DNA of 64,000 nt from Yponomeuta sedellus (GCA_934045075.1 OW203723.1:24579615-24643614), one strand, 5' to 3'. Counted from the stretch's first letter, positions 22,120 through 32,949 are shown. Numbers and translations: made by a program. Notes: generated by a model from the sequence alone, not told the origin.

Positions 22120-22825
22120 AACCGGCCCCAAGTCCGAGTCGGCTTCGCGTACCGAGGGTTCCGTACAAATTTGTAGGTAGATACTAACATAATTTATAAT
22201 TAGTTTAGAAATCGAGCCTCGCAGTTTTTTCCTAGCAATTCAATTCAATTTATTTCAATGTAAAGAATTTACATTCTGTTTGCTGAATGTCAAAGTACAG
22301 TGTAAAATGAAAGTGAAACCCGCTGCCTTCGGGCCGTAGTGTATTGGAAAAAAAAAGCAGCGGGAAAAAACTCCACTCTGACCATCTTTTCTCAAGTCCT
22401 CTTTTATTTCTCAAGTCAGCTTTTCCCGATTTATTCAGAATTGTTTTTATGAATTAATTACCTACTAATGTATAGTTTTCAGATTGTTTCCTGTATTTAT
22501 GATATATTACGATATTACTTGCCAAATTTTATACTTGTAGATCGACGGAACGTTACCTATGAATTTTTATTTGCTTGAGTGTCGAAATATTCGCTTTTGT
22601 GGAATTTTTACGACAGGAATTGGGTACGAACGAACGAACGAATGAATGAATAAATAAGCGGTAAAAGTTAGATTTTTTAACAACTTCAACTTTACAACTT
22701 AATTTCAACTCGATACCTCTACACGTTTACATAAAATATTTTGACAAACTGATGGACGGACGTACGCTCAACATAGTGATCAAATGAGAATTCCGTTTGT
22801 TTTTCGGGTACGGAATCCTAAAATA
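22120..22825 (+). repeat. dispersed repeat bounded by GGTTCCGTAC / GTACGGAATCC
   Basis: Left end CCAAGTCCGAGTCGGCTTCG then CCGAGGGTTCCGTACAAA; right end GATGGACGGACGTACGCTC then TTTTCGGGTACGGAATCCTA. The ends are imperfectly inverted. A GAAC/GAAT run sits at 22628-22655. A truncated relative flanks the SINE-5S at 58143-58200 and 58383-58405. Confidence 0.45.
22240..22400 (+). repeat. TTTACATTCTG-family repeat
   Basis: TTTCAATGTAAAGAATTTAC, ATTCTGTTTGCTGAATGTCA, then AGCAGCGGGAAAAAACTCCA. Nested inside the repeat 22120-22825. Confidence 0.5.
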
Positions 22826-22974
22826 GCGGAATGAGTCCAAAATAGTTCTCCATTTTGCAGATCTCGAGACACAGTCCAATTTTCATGAGTATCTTTTCCT
22901 GTTCATTCAATTCTTTTGATTGCTCGGATCCATTGTTCGAAGGTTTATTTCAATCTGACTTTGAAAAAAAAAAA

Positions 22975-23080
22975 TGTATTCCCCGGCTGGGGACAGAAAA
23001 AACCCCAGGTTTTGGATGTTTACATGTTTGTGATGTCATTCTGACTGGTTCCCACGACACAGGGTATCCTACTGTGGGGC
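22975..23080 (+). mobile_element. tRNA-SINE tail fragment
   Basis: CCCCGGCTGGGGACAGAAAA then GGATGTTTACATGTTTGTGA and GGTTCCCACGACACAGGGTA; the head is lost. Confidence 0.5.
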
Positions 23081-23084
23081 CAGC

Positions 23085-23262
23085 ACAGTCATGTTTCCTC
23101 AGGATTCTTTTCCGTTAGCGAGTAGTATTGCTACTACAACTTCACAAATGTACATAGCTTAGAAAACAAAGTCATTGGTACATGCCCGCAATGAGAATCG
23201 AACCAGGGTCTCTTGCTTCAGAGTCCATTGTCCGATCCACTGGGCTACCGCCGCCCTTGAGC
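23085..23262 (-). mobile_element. tRNA-derived SINE, antisense
   Basis: Complement of the family at 8836: on the - strand GGCGGTAGCCCAGTGGATCG, then GGTTCGATTCTCATTGCGGG and ATGTACCAATGACTTTG. The tail is truncated. Confidence 0.6.
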
Positions 23263-23299
23263 AGAATTAAACTACGAGTATAAGCATGCTTATAGTTGA

Positions 23300-23505
23300 C
23301 GGCTTCTGTGGCGCAGCGGTAGAACATCTACCTACCATGCGAGGTAGGTGACCCGGGGTCGAAACTCGGCTGGGAACAAAAAAAAAAACCATCTCTTGGA
23401 TGTTACATGTTTGCGATGTTGCTGTTTCTGGTTCTCACGACACAGGGTATCCTAGTGTGAGGCCAGAAGCAATGTATGTGCCTGTATGTAAATGTTATGT
23501 TATTA
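23300..23505 (+). mobile_element. tRNA-derived SINE
   Basis: Head CTTCTGTGGCGCAGCGGTAG with B-like box GGGGTCGAAACTC, an A-run, then the GGATGTTACATGTTTGCGAT tail to GTGCCTGTATGTAAATGTTA. Confidence 0.65.
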
Positions 23506-23623
23506 TAGTTTAAAGGTACTTGATGAGATTTACCACTCGTGATATTAACCCAATTATGAGGCTAAGTGCGGAAATCTCAGGTCTAACCAACCCACGACCT
23601 CTGTCTCGGTAGCAAGCGCCTAA

Positions 23624-24069
23624 GGCTGGGCGCATGCTGAGATGCAGGCGACGCAGCACAGCGCAGCACAGTTCAGTACAGGGCAGGGCACTTGAGACAG
23701 ACATAGGCCCTACCGCATGCTGCGACGCAGCTATTGGCTCCATTCCTTGGCAATTCTCACCCATAATAACTCTTCCAATGTCTTTTTTGAATAGTCTGGA
23801 TGATTTGTACCATACAAACAAGTCTCACAGCAAACTGATTAAACTAAATGTTCTGTCATTGCAACAAAATTGTTACTAAACAAGCCTCGGTGTGCACGCG
23901 TCGCGCAGAAATCTGTGCCGGCACTACAACGAGACGTAGAGCAGGGCAGACACATGTCTGCGTCGCACGTGCCTGCGCCGCAGCGTACGTAGCTCAAAGA
24001 CGTTCCATGCTTTACAAAATCTGCGCTGCGCTGTGCTGCGTCGCCTACGTCTGAGCATGCGCCCAGCCT
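23624..24069. mobile_element. MITE-7, 446 bp, GC-rich, TAA target duplication
   Basis: GGCTGGGCGCATGCTGAGAT...GTCTGAGCATGCGCCCAGCC; the inverted ends extend ~45 bp (CAGGCGACGCAGCACAGCGC). Flanked by TAA (23621-23623, 24070-24072). A 3-bp TWA duplication suits PIF/Harbinger. It is inserted in a SINE tail. Confidence 0.7.
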
Positions 24070-24159
24070 TAACGGCTAGACCAACGATTCAGTCATAATA
24101 ATTCCTATCTACAGCTACAGGCTTAGGTTTTTATGTTGATTAGTTTTGTTTAATTTATC

Positions 24160-24192
24160 GCACAGACAATGTCGACGTGACATTGTCTGTGC
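24160..24192. repeat. 14-bp perfect inverted repeat with 5-nt loop
   Basis: GCACAGACAATGTC, loop GACGT, then GACATTGTCTGTGC. Lies between MITE-7 and a full SINE-5S. Confidence 0.5.
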
Positions 24193-24337
24193 CGTGACTG
24201 TCCGGACAGTCTCTATGGTTATATATCTATTCACTTGACGACATCTTATAGGTACTGAGATTTACTATGACGTTGTGTATAAACTGTTAAATTGCTATTC
24301 GTCTTACGTAGTCAGATATTCATTACTTGATTACTCA

Positions 24338-24712
24338 TTCACTGTGGCGCTTGTGGCCCAGTCGAACCGAGTGATTGGAATCAATCACTTGGGTTAAGCA
24401 ACAACAGGCGCGGTCAGGTGCTGAATGGGTGACCGTGCCGTGACTACCGCTAGTGGCATTTTTCCGAGCGCTTCTGTGCTTCGCAAGGCATGTTAACCCG
24501 TTGGTGTCGGCTGTTATGTAATGGCAGTCGTTAAGCCATGTCAGAGGTCTAATGGGCAGCTTAATAACTTCTGACAGCAGGGCCTGCCATTGTCTTACGA
24601 TCCTCCACCAACCCGGATTTGGCCGCCGTGGTGGAGTATGGCCTAACCTTCCTGCGATGCAGGAAGAGGCCCGTACCGCAGCTGTGGGGAAATACACGGG
24701 TTGATATCGATG
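24338..24712 (+). mobile_element. SINE-5S, full-length copy (~375 bp)
   Basis: Complete head (GGCGCTTGTGGCCCAGTCGA, GGTTAAGCAACAACAGGCGC, GGATG..TGGGTGACCG) and body, ending in GGGTTGATATCGATG. The best copy for defining the family. No coding frame is conserved among copies. Confidence 0.72.
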
Positions 24713-25034
24713 GGGCTACTACTCTGCTCTCTGACCGACGTCCTGTTCTTGACCGCCACTCTGTTGTTGCCCTAGTCCAACTGCTATCTTTCCGCCAGGC
24801 TAGGTGTCCTGCTTATTTTCAATTCAATCGTATTTTTAAGCATAGTATGCTTAATATACGTCCCTACGACAAGTTTCGCAATGCAACAAGGCCGCCAACT
24901 GTATCTCATCTTCCGTGACTGGTTCTGAAACTATTTTCCGGTCATAAATAAATAATTCTTATATTATCTTAACTTCTTCAATCCTGACCTCAAAAATAAC
25001 AAAGGTAACGCACTTAGCATCAGTATATTATGTA

Positions 25035-25300
25035 CAGTGGCAATAGCACACCCTGTCAAGGAAATCATCATGAGGAAACCCGCGGCTATGGTGGTCCCGC
25101 ACTTACTGATTTGCCTTTTTATAGGTGCTGGACAAGCTTACTCCATCTAAAAACATTGCCCGGGACTCCATCTAAGAAATGCTGCAGTGTCCCTTCACCT
25201 ATCTAGTGCTGGGCTGAAAACAATGTCCCAGGCACTGCAGCGTCCACGTGGCCCTTGTACGCTGAGTGAAGATGCTACTGGACGGCATAAGTCATCCCAT
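25035..25300 (+). repeat. dispersed repeat (CACTGCAGCG family)
   Basis: GGTGCTGGACAAGCTTACTC, AATGTCCCAGGCACTGCAGC, AGTGAAGATGC and CATCCCATTACGTA also occur at 45055-45215, and loosely at 59925-60100. Confidence 0.45.
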
Positions 25301-25651
25301 TACGTATGACCCCATTGCGCCTTTTTCTCCTCTATAATACGGCCCGAAGGAAGCGGCTTACATTTTACATTGTACATTAATCAAACAGAATGTAAATTCT
25401 TTACGTTAAAATAAATTGATTTTATTTGTATATGCCAAATAAAAAGGACAAAGTTTTATACGAAACCTTCATTTGTCCTACTAAAGGGCCTGGCTTTCTC
25501 TCAGAGGCTTACAGCGAATTGAATTGGCGATTTGAACCGTTACGGTGAGTGAACTTTCGGGTTTTCCTTTACGTCTTTTCCTTAGCGGGTTTTCCACAGT
25601 TAGCGAGTGGTACTGCTAGACTGCTACTACAACCTCACGAATGCACGTAAC

Positions 25652-25740
25652 TTAAGGCGCTTTGTGGTGCTAACTAGCGCCACCAGTGGAATAAAAATCA
25701 TAACTTGTTTTTAATACGTTTTTTTTTTAAAAAGTCAACA
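25652..25740. mobile_element. MITE-4 solo end
   Basis: TTAAGGCGCTTTGTGGTGCT then AACTAGCGCCACCAGTGGAA and AAAAATCATAAC match one arm; the other arm is absent. Confidence 0.5.
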
Positions 25741-25887
25741 TCAGGAATAGTAACAACTCTGGCGACTGATTTTAGAACCTATTCTAGATCCTAGGGTCTA
25801 CAACCTACGACTTTAATTGATTTCCGCTAGACCTCAATTTGTGTCCTCTAAACGTATTGGCACAGATTCATTTCATAAATAAAAATA

Positions 25888-26078
25888 CCTCTGCTACAAT
25901 CGGATAGAATCGGATATATTCGTGTCATAGAAATATCGCACTTAATTTCGAAATAACTTTACATATCTTTTCATAATAGTGAAGAAAAGTTTTATACAGA
26001 GAGCAGGAAGTAGTATTTATTACACTCGTGTGCTTTTGGCCAAAACCGAAGCCTACTCTACAGCCCGAGGTATAGTCT
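25888..26078 (+). repeat. repeat shared with 5205-5400 (copy 2), 38 bp before an FLVCR exon
   Basis: AGAATCGGATATATTCGTGT, GAAGAAAAGTTTTATACAGA, CACTCGTGTGCTTTTGGCCA. Ends shortly before the acceptor at 26116. Confidence 0.6.
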
Positions 26079-26116
26079 AAAAACTAACAGACTGTAACCA
26101 CAAACCTCTTCCCCAG

Positions 26117-26341
26117 GGTCTCCGCGTGACGACCATCATCGGCGCCTTCGGCACGTGCCTCGGGGCATGGCTGAAGGTATTCTCCGTGCCCCAAGACCGG
26201 TTCTGGCTAGGCTTCACCGGGCAGACCGTGGTGGCCGTCTCCCAGGTCTTCATCCTGAACGTGCCGCCGCGGCTGGCGGCCGTCTGGTTCGGCGCCGACC
26301 AGGTGTCTTCGGCTTGCAGCATCGGCGTCTTCGGGAACCAG
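26117..26341 (+). CDS. Flvcr: FLVCR-family transporter, internal exon (75 codons)
   Basis: Encodes two membrane helices of a major facilitator superfamily transporter of the FLVCR (SLC49) group, a plasma-membrane or mitochondrial transporter family linked to heme and, more recently, choline transport. The exon reads GLRVTTIIGAFGTCLGAW at its start, followed by FWLGFTGQTVVAVSQ and the family-typical run PPRLAAVWFG..VSSA..IGVFGNQ. The acceptor is ttccccag/GGT at 26115-26116 and the donor is CAG/gtgagt at 26342; both phases are 0. The exon is much richer in G+C than the flanking intron. Upstream exons encoding the first helices were not found in 1-26116, so they lie outside the window or were missed. 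Family assignment is from remembered conserved motifs; specificity is not shown by sequence. Confidence 0.9.
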
Positions 26342-26348
26342 GTGAGTA

Positions 26349-26582
26349 CGATATCAACCCTTGTTTGGCCACACTGCTGGGGCAAGGGTCTCTTCCTGAG
26401 TCGCGGGAAGGTTAGTCTATACTCCACCACGGGGGCCGAGTCCGGGTTGGTGAAGGATTGTAAGACAGTGGCGGGCCTTACTGTGAAAAGTTACCAAGCC
26501 GCCCATAAGGCCTCTGACATGGCTTAATGACTGCCATTACATGACAGCCGGCACCGGCTTAACGTGCCTTGCGAAATATGGA
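26349..26582 (-). mobile_element. SINE-5S fragment 8 nt from an FLVCR splice donor
   Basis: Antisense 3' body beginning GATATCAACCCTTGTTTGGC, directly after the donor gtgagtac of the exon ending at 26341. The 5S-like head is missing. Confidence 0.7.
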
Positions 26583-27272
26583 ATGAAACGATAAAAAATT
26601 GAGTAGTTATAATAGTTACGGTACATACATCTACTAGATTAGTGCAGAGACTTGATTGAACTTACTAAAGTGACGGGCGATAGGTTCGGTAACGCTATGT
26701 AAAAATACAAGTTCTTAGTGCCCATAGTCTGAGACTAGGTATATTACGAATCTTAAAACAATCTAATAATGGATGATTATATCAATCATAAAACAATCAA
26801 GTTCTATCATAAGATATACCTATACGCATCAGCTTAGAGCTGCTAGTGTATTAACGAAAATTATAAAAACAATAATAATAATTATTATGTAAAAATCTCG
26901 TGTAACAGCATTTGTTGCTGAACTCCTCCGATTTGTATAATTTTTTTTTGTGTATATTTGGTAGGTCTGAATAGGTCGATAATTAACATGGCAAACGTTA
27001 TTTTGCCATATTTGCCGTTATTTAGCGACCTGGTAAAAAAATAATAAATTTGTTACATTTACGTGTTAGGTGTTTGGATGTATATGTGAGTGAGTGATTT
27101 TTTGGGAATACAAATGTTAAAGCTAAGCCTAATGGGTCGTTAAGCTTTGTTAGATTTTATTTAATCAATAATTGTATGGATAGACGGGAGAAGTACTTTG
27201 TACACTCAACGATAAGGTAATTAGAAAATCTTAATACGAACTAAACCTTTCGTAAGCACAACACATTTTTTT

Positions 27273-27376
27273 GACTTTTAGTCCGGATCGGGGCTTTAAA
27301 CTCTGCAAATCGGTGCGAAACCTGGTCGGACTCTTCCGATATAACAACACCCGTAAGTAGATCCGGACTAAAAGTC
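27273..27376. mobile_element. MITE-6, 104-bp foldback
   Basis: GACTTTTAGTCCGGATC and GATCCGGACTAAAAGTC are perfect 17-bp inverted ends. 36835-36905 (GTCCGACCAGGTTTCACTCT ... AATCCGGATTAA) looks like a decayed relative. Confidence 0.65.
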
Positions 27377-27565
27377 TACAATCTTAGTATGTTTTGTCTT
27401 AAATAACTTAACAGTACGTAAAAACTCGTCAAAATATACGTCTGATGGCAAGAGATCACACGTTAATTGCATTGGTATTATCTCGTATTGTTATGCAGGT
27501 TTTATTAACAATTACTTACGGGTCATTAACTTCTAACATTGACATTGTCTGAATACTGAGATGAA

Positions 27566-27625
27566 GGTCAGTGCTAGTAATAACCTGCTAAAGTAGTCTT
27601 TAGCAGATTATTACTAGCACTGACC
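27566..27625. repeat. 60-nt near-perfect hairpin
   Basis: GGTCAGTGCTAGTAATAA, C/A mismatch, CTGCTAAAG, 4-nt loop, then the complementary arm. 27 of 28 positions pair. Could be a miRNA-like precursor or a tiny MITE. Confidence 0.6.
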
Positions 27626-28104
27626 CCGCCGCACTCAGAAACTTCAATTAAAAGTTAATCTCCGGTGAATATGTTGTTGAACTTTTCAGTTTCATTGATA
27701 GTAAGTGACAGATAATGATATTTAAATAAACAATAAATTTAATGGACGTCTCTGACTGCGACAGTAAGAGGAGAAGCGTGTGGGCTGCCCATCCATACAT
27801 CTTACGGCTTTGAGTACGCTAGCCCTGCCTGGAGTAACTCTGCGCATACTGGACATATCCACGTGGTTGTGAAAGCATAGAAGTAAAAATCCCGTTTGCT
27901 TACAAAAAAATTTAAAGTAAACAACAAATTTTTGATAGCTTATCACTTCCGAAAGCCAATTTCCGGATGAATGAAGCTATTGTTTGTAAACAATCAACGC
28001 CCCGCGCTCACCATCAATCAGTCGGAACTGTGCCCTATAACCAGACGGAGGTATTTTTATCCAACTTTCTAGTTGATTGGCGGATTGAGAAAATGAACAA
28101 TATT

Positions 28105-28205
28105 TGTATCTGGATCTGTATCTGTATATCTGTATCTGTAATAACCTATATCTGTATCTATATATGTATCTATATCTGTATCTGCAGATATCTGTATCGG
28201 TATTT
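28105..28205 (+). repeat. imperfect (TATCTG)n repeat
   Basis: TGTATCTGGATCTGTATCTG, TATATCTGTATCTGTAATAA and further variants to TCTGTATCGG. Confidence 0.8.
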
Positions 28206-28534
28206 TAATCACATTTTAAGGAAAAATGTATTACGAAAAGAAATTACAGGGATCGTCGAGCAAATAACTACATAAAATTTACACAAACTCTACATATACG
28301 CGTTGGGCGCGCTGCGTACTTTCGACAGGATGTCAACCTTTACATTTTAGTTGCAAAGTCACCAGTAACGTAACTACATATTCAGGTTAAACGACTGGAC
28401 CAAAATACATCCAACCTCCATGAGGGGGCATGCCGCCTCCATGCAGGAGGGCATGGAGGGGATACCCGCGAATATGTTAAAATGTTACGTAAAATCCATA
28501 AATCTATTTATATTTTAGCTAACATTCAATCATA

Positions 28535-28865
28535 CACTCCATGCACGTCATTGTATGCAGCCGAAACATTTCCCAAAGAGCTAGATTAGATATTCATAAT
28601 GGGGTGCTGGTCCCAACACTTAGCGAGACTTGGGTGTGGCAAAAGAAGCAAAAAAGTAGAATTAATACAGTAGAAATGAGGTCCTTGAGAAGCATGTGTA
28701 GTGTTGCTTTAAATGACAGGATATACAATAGTCTGATTAGAGTACGTTGTGGACTGAAAGAGGATGTAGTGACTAGAATTGAGAAAGGAATGTTGCGTTG
28801 GTTTGGACTTGTGGAGAGGATGAAGGAAGAAGGATTGACGAAACAAATATGTATAGTAATAATAA
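28535..28865 (+). pseudogene. LINE ORF2 C-terminal remnant, part 1
   Basis: Reads RARLDIHNGVLVPTLSETWV then WQKKQKSRINTVEMRSLRSM, VRCGLKEDVVTRIEKGMLRW and FGLVERM. This post-RT region is typical of non-LTR retrotransposons often annotated as F52C9.6-like. About three residues (usually LYG) before SETW are deleted. Confidence 0.65.
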
Positions 28866-28879
28866 TAAATAATAAATAA

Positions 28880-29113
28880 ATATTCATGGACAAATTACAC
28901 AGATCTCGTCAGCCCTATACTAAGTACAACTAAATGACTTGTGTTACAGGTGCTAACTCGACGGTAGATTTAATACAATAAATACATAGTTAACATCCAA
29001 GACCCGAGACCAACTAGAAAAGTTCGTTTCCTAGTTTGACCCGGCCGGGGATCGAACCCGAGACCTTCGGTTGCACAGTCAGCGTACTAAGCCGCTGCGC
29101 CACCGAGGGCGTC
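28880..29113 (-). mobile_element. tRNA-derived SINE inside a LINE coding remnant
   Basis: On the - strand: ACGCCCTCGGTGGCGCAGCG, B box GGGTTCGATCCCC, then a body and an A/T-rich end with TATTTATTATTTATT. It separates two halves of the same LINE reading region. Confidence 0.65.
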
Positions 29114-29345
29114 GTATTGCGAATGTGAGTGGAAGGGCTGGTAAGGGACGTCCCAGACTGACATATGTCTGCCAAACAAGGCATGTATTAGCAAAGGGGA
29201 AGATAAAAAACACCCGTAACCGGCGTGCGTGCATGCGTGCGTGTGCGCGAATTACGAACCTTGATGACGTGAAGGTGATCTGTCAGGTTCGTGGCAAGTG
29301 GCAGTCCCTGGTCTCCTGCTCCCCCTCTGGGATACAGTCGGGGGG
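29106..29345 (+). pseudogene. LINE ORF2 C-terminal remnant, part 2
   Basis: Continues part 1 past the inserted SINE: RIANVSGRAGKGRPRLTYVC, KGKIKNTRNRRACM and KVICQVRGKWQSLVS, ending near SGIQ. Has an internal expansion (GCGTGC repeats at 29227-29250). Confidence 0.65.
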
Positions 29346-29359
29346 TTATGTATGTATGT

Positions 29360-30955
29360 ATTCAAACATACCCAGTTGCCGACAGCGTAGTATTTTTCTC
29401 TATTTATTGCCAAGATAAAGCAGATTTCCTACGCTGGCTACCTCACTATACCTCTTTGTCACGATATTATTTAACGCTTTCAGACACACTTGATTTATGC
29501 ACACTTTCATTTGAAAAATGGCTCGAATAAAAACCGTTGCCAGGGAATTCCCTCCATAAATTGTCCAGCATTTGCTTCGACAACCGTTCGTATGATAATT
29601 CCAATTCCGAGCAAGCTTAAGCTGGGTACTGACCAACGTTACAAGGTTTAATGTTACTTGTAACAAAGCAAGCATTCATGTTGTACGGGAAAACCGGTGA
29701 GTATGCAACAGTTTGATTGCTCCACTCGACTGGCGGCGAATGTTACATTAGAATAGAATAGAAAACGTTTATTTGGTACCGACAGAATCAAAACAATAAT
29801 GGTTTCGCGCGTAGGTAACTTAGGTTCTACATGGAGTACTTACTACCATAAATAAGACATAAATGGCACCAAAATGGCCGCCGCTCGGCATATGCCATGA
29901 TCGTTGGAGACCATGACGCTGATTTTCAGCGGTCGCCAAAATGTGTAATAATAATAATAATCACACACAATAGTAATAACAACGATAATAATCCAATTCA
30001 TAGACAATTTTGGTAACATTTTTAAAAACAAAAAAAAAAATACTGAATTGAATTGTAGGTACTGATTGATTAATTGAATTGGATTAAATTAATTGATTGA
30101 ATTACCATAAGCTAAACACAATATCAACAAAAATCATTCATAAAAATATTATCTTTTTGAGTGAGTCTTTGTCAGCTAAAAAATGACAGAAGGCACTGCT
30201 TAACATATTGACCTACATGTAGATAAAGCCTAAAATGCAAACAAGGAATATTACGGAACTTAGGCTTTTCGCGAACAACTTTAGGAGCGTTTCGGAACGC
30301 ACTCTGACTGCGTTCCGTTTCACGTTTCTTTTATTATCGTACGAGGCTAGTTTTCAGCTTCGGTGTATTTTCTCTGTTTATTCTTTTTATTAATTAATAC
30401 TAAAAATCACGGGAAATAGTTATCATTTAATTGAAGTAAAGTTTTGTTATGCCCATTTCTTACACTTTATACGGTGAGTACACTCCTCGGCGGTTTCTGC
30501 GCGTGATACCTCCCTCCAATTAGTTTGATAAAGAATTTCTACTTTTAAAGACAAAAGCCTAACATGGTAAGTAAAGGATAACACACGCTGGCAACCCATT
30601 TCCTACTTTTGTATTTTAAGTATTGTTTAGGAACTTATTCCTTAAGCTAAAACTATAATCTGGTCCATATTTTTGTCGCAGTGGATGTACCTAATTTATT
30701 AAATAGCATGTAAACAAATACTCCATGTCACTTTTATTATTATGACTTCCCACTAAGTTTTGGATCCTGTTTGAAGTGAGGTCCTGGTTCCAGGGGACCT
30801 AAAGTTTGTGTAGGGTACCTACATTTAATTAATTGGGTTGTCCCTACGCTGGCGCTCTCTCTGGAACTGGAACACCACTCTCCAGGTAACTCAACCCACG
30901 ACACATTCTGCCATATCTGGGCTAGGCGATGTTACACTGTTATAAAGTATTTATC
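29360..30955. other. no recognised feature (giant intron)
   Basis: Contains a small AATAAACG-type retroelement end near 29755-29800 (-) and simple ATTGATTGAATT sequence near 30060-30110; otherwise nothing I can name. 31530-32228 is similar. Confidence 0.45.
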
Positions 30956-30961
30956 CGTTAC

Positions 30962-31195
30962 AACGTGCGGTGGCAGCGGAGCGGTAAAGCGCCAGCCTCA
31001 GGTCGGCTGGAGGGTTTGAATCCCAGCATGTCCAATGACTGTGTTCTTGAATTTATTAACTAATAGTAGTGATACTCGCCAACTGTAAAGGAAAACATCG
31101 CCAAAAACCCTAGTGTCTGAAGTGTTAACTACTTCAGCGCTTGCTACATACAATAGCCTAACTTATGAGCCTAAGTGCGGAAGTCACAGGTCTAA
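30962..31195 (+). mobile_element. tRNA-derived SINE
   Basis: Head TGCGGTGGCAGCGGAGCGGT, B-like box GGTTTGAATCCC, body with AACATCGCCAAAAACCCTAG then TGTCTGAAGTG. It ends in CCTAAGTGCGGAAGTCACAG, a tail also seen before MITE-7. Confidence 0.6.
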
Positions 31196-31244
31196 CTAGT
31201 TATTAACCATCTTCATTCTATATAGCACAATTATTGTGGTATAT

Positions 31245-31530
31245 GAAATGAAATGAAAAGGTTTTATTCAAAGTAGCACAGAAACTGTGGCTTAATGAAC
31301 GTTAAAAATCAAACTAGGTGTCCATTTCAAAATCTAGATCATTTTGGAGAAAAAATGGACAAAAAACTCCAAACTTAATAGTCTTTTCAGAGTCCGTAAT
31401 TAACATAGTTTACATAATTATTATAAAACAAAGAACTCATACATTGTACTGGCTTTAATTCCAGACCTCATTGTCATCTAAATAATCCTTTATATTATAG
31501 TAGCCCTTTTGGCACTAAAGTTTGTATAAA
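31245..31530 (-). mobile_element. LINE 3' end, antisense (jockey-like)
   Basis: Complement of the sequence at 50775-51262 (TTGTCATCTAAATAATCCTT, TATTATAGTAGCCCTTTTGG). The coding sense resembles the short Lys-rich C-terminus of jockey-type ORF2. 33895-34050 (-) is a more distant relative. Confidence 0.5.
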
Positions 31531-32594
31531 TAAGATTAGGAGAAGTCCAGTTCTAGTTAGTGGTCGAGATCTGATCAACATTCCTATTTTCGTTATGAAT
31601 TGGCCCGTAATAACGTACGACTACGGATAATTCTGCAATAGAAACGGATAGGTACCACTGTCATGTTTTTGTTACAGAAATGGATTGGTAGAATTGTCGA
31701 CAGACTGCAATTTTTACATCTGTGCAAAACTTGTAAAGTCTGATGGTTTATCGACTATACGCACCAATTCCCGCACCTCGCAGTTTTCCACGCGAGTGCG
31801 GATACAAAAAGTGTCTTCAATTCTAACCTCCAATGCTTTTTGCTACGATTTCGCCCAACGAAAAGGGCACGGATCTGTTGTTTGATGTTTTGCATATTTT
31901 CGGCTCAACAATCCCGGAGTGTTGTTCGACGGAATCCATTTATTGTTGGATTCTCTACTGAGCTGTTGCTCTGGTCGGGTTCTCTGAGCGCGAGATTACT
32001 ACTGGGAGTTATCGCGCTGCGCGAGCGAATAGTTGGCAAAGTACCTATGCCTGCATTTTTGAAATCACTGAAATGCCCATTTAATTTACAAATTTGATGA
32101 TCGACGTCACTAATCGGAGTTCGAGGCAAGTACAGGATATTTCTTATTATGCCAAACTCTATATCTAGCTCTAGCTTAGATTTAGACTAAGTAAACTTAG
32201 TTTTTTTTGATGCAGAAAAGTTTTAAAAATACATTAATATATAATTAAAACTGTTTTTATACGGATTTATGCTCGTTTATTACATTTTTACAATTTTCCA
32301 ACGTTTCGGCACTTTTTCAGGTGCCGTGGTCCCGGATGACTGAGGTGACAGGTGTCTTTTAGAAATCATTAACGGTTAGTTTACTACCCTCGGCAAAAAT
32401 TACAAAAGTTAATTATGAAGTTACGTTCCAAAATAGACAAACCAATTATTTTTTATATAAAGTGAACAATATTGATTATTAGTAGTTGAAGTTAAAATTA
32501 AATTTATAAACTAATTACTTCATATGAACTTAAAGATACCGATTATTAATTGAAATTAAATTGATTTTTTATTATTTATTCTACAGTCACACTT

Positions 32595-32949
32595 CTAGCA
32601 AGGGGGTCTCATGCACTTAAGCACTGGTTCCCATGCTACCGGTATGTTCCAACCACGATCTCTATTAAAATTTGGATGCCGGCGGATCTCTATTGCCTCA
32701 CGTATCATTCTAGGGAAGAAACGGTCTTCTCGGGCTAGAACTTTAACTTTATCGAAATGTATAAAGTGGTTGGTACCGCTAAGTGTATGCTCGCTGACTG
32801 CAGATCTACCAGAGCGCTTATGTTTCACATCAGCGATATGTTCCTTCACCCGCTCAGCTATGGTACGCTTCGTTTGACCAATGTACGAGGAACCACATTC
32901 ACAGTCAAGCTTGTATACTCCTGCCTCTTGTAAGGGAATCCTGTGCTTA
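32595..32949 (-). CDS. PLE-2 left arm: GIY-YIG endonuclease fragment
   Basis: Reads KHRIPLQEAGVYKLDCECGS then SYIGQTKRTIAERVKEHIAD, with the GVY...YIGQT...R..EH pattern of GIY-YIG nucleases, and ends in LKCMRPPC before the stop at 32595-32597. The RT domain is absent because of 5' truncation. A longer open frame extends across the palindrome centre but is antisense to the right arm there. Confidence 0.8.

Noticed and set aside
24335..24697. 120-codon - strand open frame
   Set aside because: Lies wholly in a SINE-5S copy; other copies do not keep the frame.
26155..26415. 86-codon frame in a second + frame over the FLVCR exon
   Set aside because: Out of frame with the exon and runs into the SINE; a shadow of the real coding frame.
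31690..32140. Possible host exon or promoter around overlapping short frames
   Set aside because: No family resemblance, no paired splice sites with phase match, and no conserved motif.
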